Shown here: in pieces, positions 61,782 through 64,000 of the stretch
Layout of the letters: every line of letters begins with the position of its first letter
How positions within the stretch are numbered: position 1 is the first letter of the stretch
NCBI GenBank assembly: GCA_963815285.1
Contig: CAWFGB010000004.1
Location: 665,803 to 729,802, forward strand
Source of the DNA: JACCSI01 sp963815285
Lineage (GTDB): Bacteria; Acidobacteriota; Vicinamibacteria; Vicinamibacterales; UBA2999
DNA length: 64,000 nucleotides
Direction: 5' to 3'
Notes under the pieces: model-generated
What the model saw: only the letters and a program-made list of their open reading frames with translations
Database searches by the model: none
Told to the model about the DNA's origin: nothing
Position numbers and translations under genes: made by a program

Positions 61782-61813
61782 CCGTTGCGAATTCCGTCCC
61801 CAACACCCAGCCA
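61782..61813. repeat. Composite repeat, copy C
   Basis: CCGTTGCGAATTCCGTCC followed by CCAACACCCAGCCA matches copies A and B over about 30 bases; no hairpin follows. Spacing from B is about 1420 bases. Confidence 0.7.
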
Positions 61814-61906
61814 GCTCAGCCGCTATGGGACGCTCGGCACCGCAGGCCTGACGCGCGTCACTTCGGCGTTGCGACAGCGGCAACCTGGCCAGCGGTGATC
61901 GCATGA

Positions 61907-62203
61907 TCAGTCGGCCCGCTTGCGTAAGTCGAAGCATGCGGAGTCGGCCACGTCATCTCGGAACCGCGTAATTTGCCACCAGCTCACTCTCCATGCTCCG
62001 TCGCGCTTAGTGACAACCAGGCTCATACGGCGAGGGCGAGAAGGGAGTCTGGGATCCGCGCGTCGTAGCACCGTCGCCGGGACTGCGATCGATCCAAATC
62101 TGGTTTCTGACCTGCGCGATCGGTGACACACCCCCCATTGAGCAGCGCTGCCCATCCACTGTGCGGCCGCGGCCGAAGGCGGCCGTTCGGACTGCAGTGG
62201 CAA
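61907..62203 (-). pseudogene. Possible SnoaL/DUF4440-like fragment
   Basis: RRMSLVVTKRDGAWRVSWWQITRFRDD resembles the last strand of a SnoaL-like fold (RxSLVVVKRDGxWRIxxxHNT). The upstream residues do not fit the rest of the domain. Low confidence. Confidence 0.3.
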
Positions 62204-62251
62204 TCGACGTCAGGAAGCGTAGACTGACTGCGGCGAGTGAAGGAGACACCT

Positions 62252-62785
62252 ATGCACGCGTGCCGTTCTCTCGTTGTCGTCGCTGCATTGTTCGCGAGCG
62301 CCACGGTCGCCGGAGGCGGTCAGCCGACGAAGACGTCGAACGTGGGCCGGCAAACGGCATCTGCATCGCCGGGCCTGAAGGGCGCCTGGAAGATCGTTGA
62401 GCAGTCCGGGAGATCGCTTGGTGGAGATTGGACGGTCGGCGCGACCCCATATCTGAGCCTCTATGTCTTCACGGACAAACACTACAGCTACATGTTCGCT
62501 CCCGGGCTGGCGCCGAGACGCCTGTTTGCCGGTGACCCAAACCAACCGACAGATGCCGAGAAAGTTGCGGCTTACAATTCCTTCGTTGCGGGCTCGGGCA
62601 CGTACACGCTGACCGGATCTACGCTGACCCTCAACGCTGTTCTTCACAAAAACCCCAACGAGATGAATGGGCACCCTTTGAAATACGAAGTCGAGATTGT
62701 CGGTTCGACTTTGCGAATGACGATTGCCAATCCTCCGTTTGCGCCAGGTCTCGAACGCCGAACCGTATTGGCCCGAGTGGAGTAG
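62252..62785 (+). CDS. Secreted lipocalin-like domain protein
   Basis: 177 residues from ATG 62252 with AAGGAG six bases upstream (the start at 62237 is rejected). A signal peptide (SLVVVAALFASATVAGGGQ) precedes a beta-barrel core: LKGAWKIVEQSGRSLGGDWTV, YLSLYVFTDKHYSYMFAPG, YNSFVAGSGTYTLTGSTLTLNAVLHKNPNEM, and KYEVEIVGSTLRMTI. This resembles lipocalin-like domains in acidobacterial secreted proteins. Ligand and role are unknown. The 237 bases after it hold no gene. Confidence 0.7.
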   Translation: MHACRSLVVVAALFASATVAGGGQPTKTSNVGRQTASASPGLKGAWKIVEQSGRSLGGDWTVGATPYLSLYVFTDKHYSYMFAPGLAPRRLFAGDPNQPTDAEKVAAYNSFVAGSGTYTLTGSTLTLNAVLHKNPNEMNGHPLKYEVEIVGSTLRMTIANPPFAPGLERRTVLARVE

Positions 62786-63022
62786 CTGTCGGCGATGAAC
62801 TGCGGACGGCACCCGTCATCGACCTCCTGCGCAACCAGTGGTGAGAACCAGCTGCCTGTACGGGTAGGTATGTCCCGGCCTCGGTTCGAGGCGTTTGGCC
62901 GCGCCGCTGGCTCTTCCCAGCGTTGAAGGGCCTCCCTAGGTGCATCACTACAACCGACGAGGTGGCCAGGCCATCTCCGCGTGGCAATCACCAGGCGATG
63001 CAATCAGTTGTTGATGACCGAT

Positions 63023-63688
63023 CTAGCGCCTTCCGACAATGCAGTTGGGAACGAGTCCGAGGATGCCGACGCCGAAGTGACACTTACCGGGGAGGGTACG
63101 CACCACGCCAACGTTTTCTTCGGTCAGGCCCGCCTCGACCATGGAGTTGCCGGCGGCATTCGTCAGCTGTAACTGGCCTCCGCCCGCGGCCGCCGACATC
63201 GAGCCGACAATGCCGCCTGCGCCGTTTGCGACCTGCAAAACGGTGCCGCCATCAGTGAGCTTATTGATGTGCATCGATACTTTGGTGGTTCCGGCTGCAT
63301 CGCCAATCAACATGATTCCAGATCCGGCTATAGATTGCCCAATGCCGACAACCACTTTGTTCTGCGGCCCATACACCTGCAGGCTGTAGCGGCCGTTCGC
63401 ACGGCGCCCGAGATCGATCCGGTCATTACCCTTCTCCTTGACCACTAGATGCGCGCGACGATCTTGCGCACCGATCGTAGCCTCGCGATCCCCGGTGACG
63501 GATTGTGTCTGAAGCAAGCCGCCGGAGTAATCGGTCTGTATCCACACGACGGGTTTTCCGTCGTGGTTATAGAACGTGACGTTCTGCTCTTCGATGCGCA
63601 GCAGCCGCCCTCCCTTTTTGGTGACCACCTCGAATGGCGCGAGCACTCGCCGCCCACGCAACGTACCCGTTACGGTCTCGAAATTCAA
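63023..63688 (-). pseudogene. Surface protein, C-terminal part after frameshift
   Basis: 221 residues. The frame FETVTGTLRGRRVLAPFEVVTKKGGRLLRIEEQNVTFYNHDGKPVVWIQTD continues into a repetitive beta-rich region with many Gly (RANGRYSLQVYGPQNKVVVGIGQSIAGSGIMLIGDAAGTTKVSMHINKLTDGGTVLQVANGAGG). It looks like an extracellular beta-helix or trimeric-type protein. No name family is certain. It belongs to the frame 63567-63965 once one A is removed from the run near 63684. Confidence 0.65.
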
Positions 63689-63965
63689 GGTCCTTCAGGC
63701 GACGTTCCAGCTTTTGAAGGCGCTCGTTGTCTTCTTTGCATTCCGGATCCTCCGGGGCAGGAACCTTGATGCGAACCCGCCGCTCCTCCGGTCCGCAAGG
63801 CACGCTCGCGCCCGTCAAACGCAACGTGCCATCGGCGGCGGCGCAGGTATGAACGGTGACCACGTTCGCCGCGCTGAGGTCCTGACGAGACACGATCACC
63901 ACAAGTGCGACGACAGCGCCACATGCGAAAGCTGAAAGCCATGCGAACACTCTCGTCCGGTTCAT
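63567..63965 (-). pseudogene. Surface protein, N-terminal part before frameshift
   Basis: 132 residues from the ATG at 63965. A membrane anchor (VFAWLSAFACGAVVALVVIVS) is followed by VVTVHTCAAADGTLRLTGASVPCGPEERRVRIKVPAPEDPE and a short coiled coil (CKEDNERLQKLERRLKDLE). It then reads FRDRNGYVAWAAS, out of frame with the beta-rich domain. One extra A in AAA at 63681-63683 explains it. Real decay or homopolymer error. Confidence 0.65.
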
Positions 63966-64000
63966 TGCTTTTTGCCCTCGATGTAACTGGCGGGGAGAGG

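Larger units (their letters stand above)
61272..62251. other. Long stretch with gene debris, no intact gene
   Basis: About 980 bases without a convincing gene. The minus strand at 61300-61420 has a short piece (LAFTAPAGVRLVFVADSSGAITFPTSGG) reminiscent of the C-terminal beta-domain of serine hydrolases, but it is cut at both ends. Repeat C lies at 61782 and a SnoaL-like tail fragment at 61907-62203. Confidence 0.6.

Noticed and set aside
58857..61813. Classical integron attC sites
   Set aside because: Only a GTTAGG-like core on the minus strand is seen. The paired R and L boxes of attC are not consistently present, and no intI gene is in the window.

Overview
The window is high-GC bacterial chromosome. 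It most resembles an Acidobacteriota genome of the Vicinamibacteria type. That reading rests on gene families: a TonB-dependent receptor with an N-terminal carboxypeptidase-regulatory-like domain, an ADOP-type (MacB/FtsX-like) permease paired with a PadR regulator, DUF1028 proteins, GMC oxidoreductases with a gluconate-2-dehydrogenase subunit 3 partner, DUF1080 and Gfo/Idh/MocA sugar genes, DUF3500 and many Tat-exported oxidoreductases. No rRNA, plasmid, phage structural or CRISPR genes are visible.

Layout. 1-9.1 kb: tail of an M14 carboxypeptidase, a TonB-dependent receptor, a DUF1028 gene, a second gene carrying two tandem DUF1028 domains, a DinB protein and an exported FAD oxidase. 9.1-20.3 kb: a dense block holding a reductase-only RibD homologue, two SAM methyltransferases, a GT4 glycosyltransferase, a 6-pyruvoyl-tetrahydropterin-synthase-like enzyme with an altered active site, a zinc-free-looking MDR dehydrogenase, a CDP-alcohol phosphatidyltransferase, a membrane sulfatase-fold enzyme and a stand-alone RibA. 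Together they suggest a GTP-derived pterin or flavin-like secondary metabolite, and this is the best candidate for an undescribed system. 20.4-30 kb: a PLP transsulfuration enzyme, the ATP-grasp/alpha-E/transglutaminase operon, a decayed malic enzyme and a frameshifted ADOP permease with its PadR gene. 30-46 kb: ankyrin and SLATT proteins, amidohydrolase, DUF523/DUF1722 protein, HpcH aldolase, DinB/DUF2255 pair, serine beta-lactamase-like hydrolase, GMC dehydrogenase pair, orphan PadR, then a sugar operon (DUF1080, TIM-barrel isomerase, Gfo/Idh/MocA) next to an MFS transporter and an FkbM methyltransferase. 46-56 kb: a KaiC-like ATPase coupled to a hybrid histidine kinase, an RsbRD-type kinase, gltX coupled to a GMC oxidoreductase, a lipoprotein, DUF3500 and a subclass-B3 metallo-beta-lactamase.

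From the tRNA-Gln gene at 56203 to the right end the character changes. The tRNA 3' end is repeated exactly 4.2 kb downstream, T-arm-like scraps and a composite hairpin-bearing repeat recur, genes are short and accessory (alpha/beta hydrolase, winged-helix/TPR regulator, cupin, TetR, YbaY-like, lipocalin-like), and several are broken or reduced to remnants. This looks like an island that grew by repeated integration at the tRNA and is now decaying. No integrase is in view.

Four genes look frameshifted (near 4890, 28441, 59280 and 63685). The first has a sequence-level explanation, a 7-base near-duplication. The other three are single-base changes in short homopolymers and could be assembly errors. 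Short 7-9 bp tandem repeats sit at several gene ends and look like dispersed microsatellite families.
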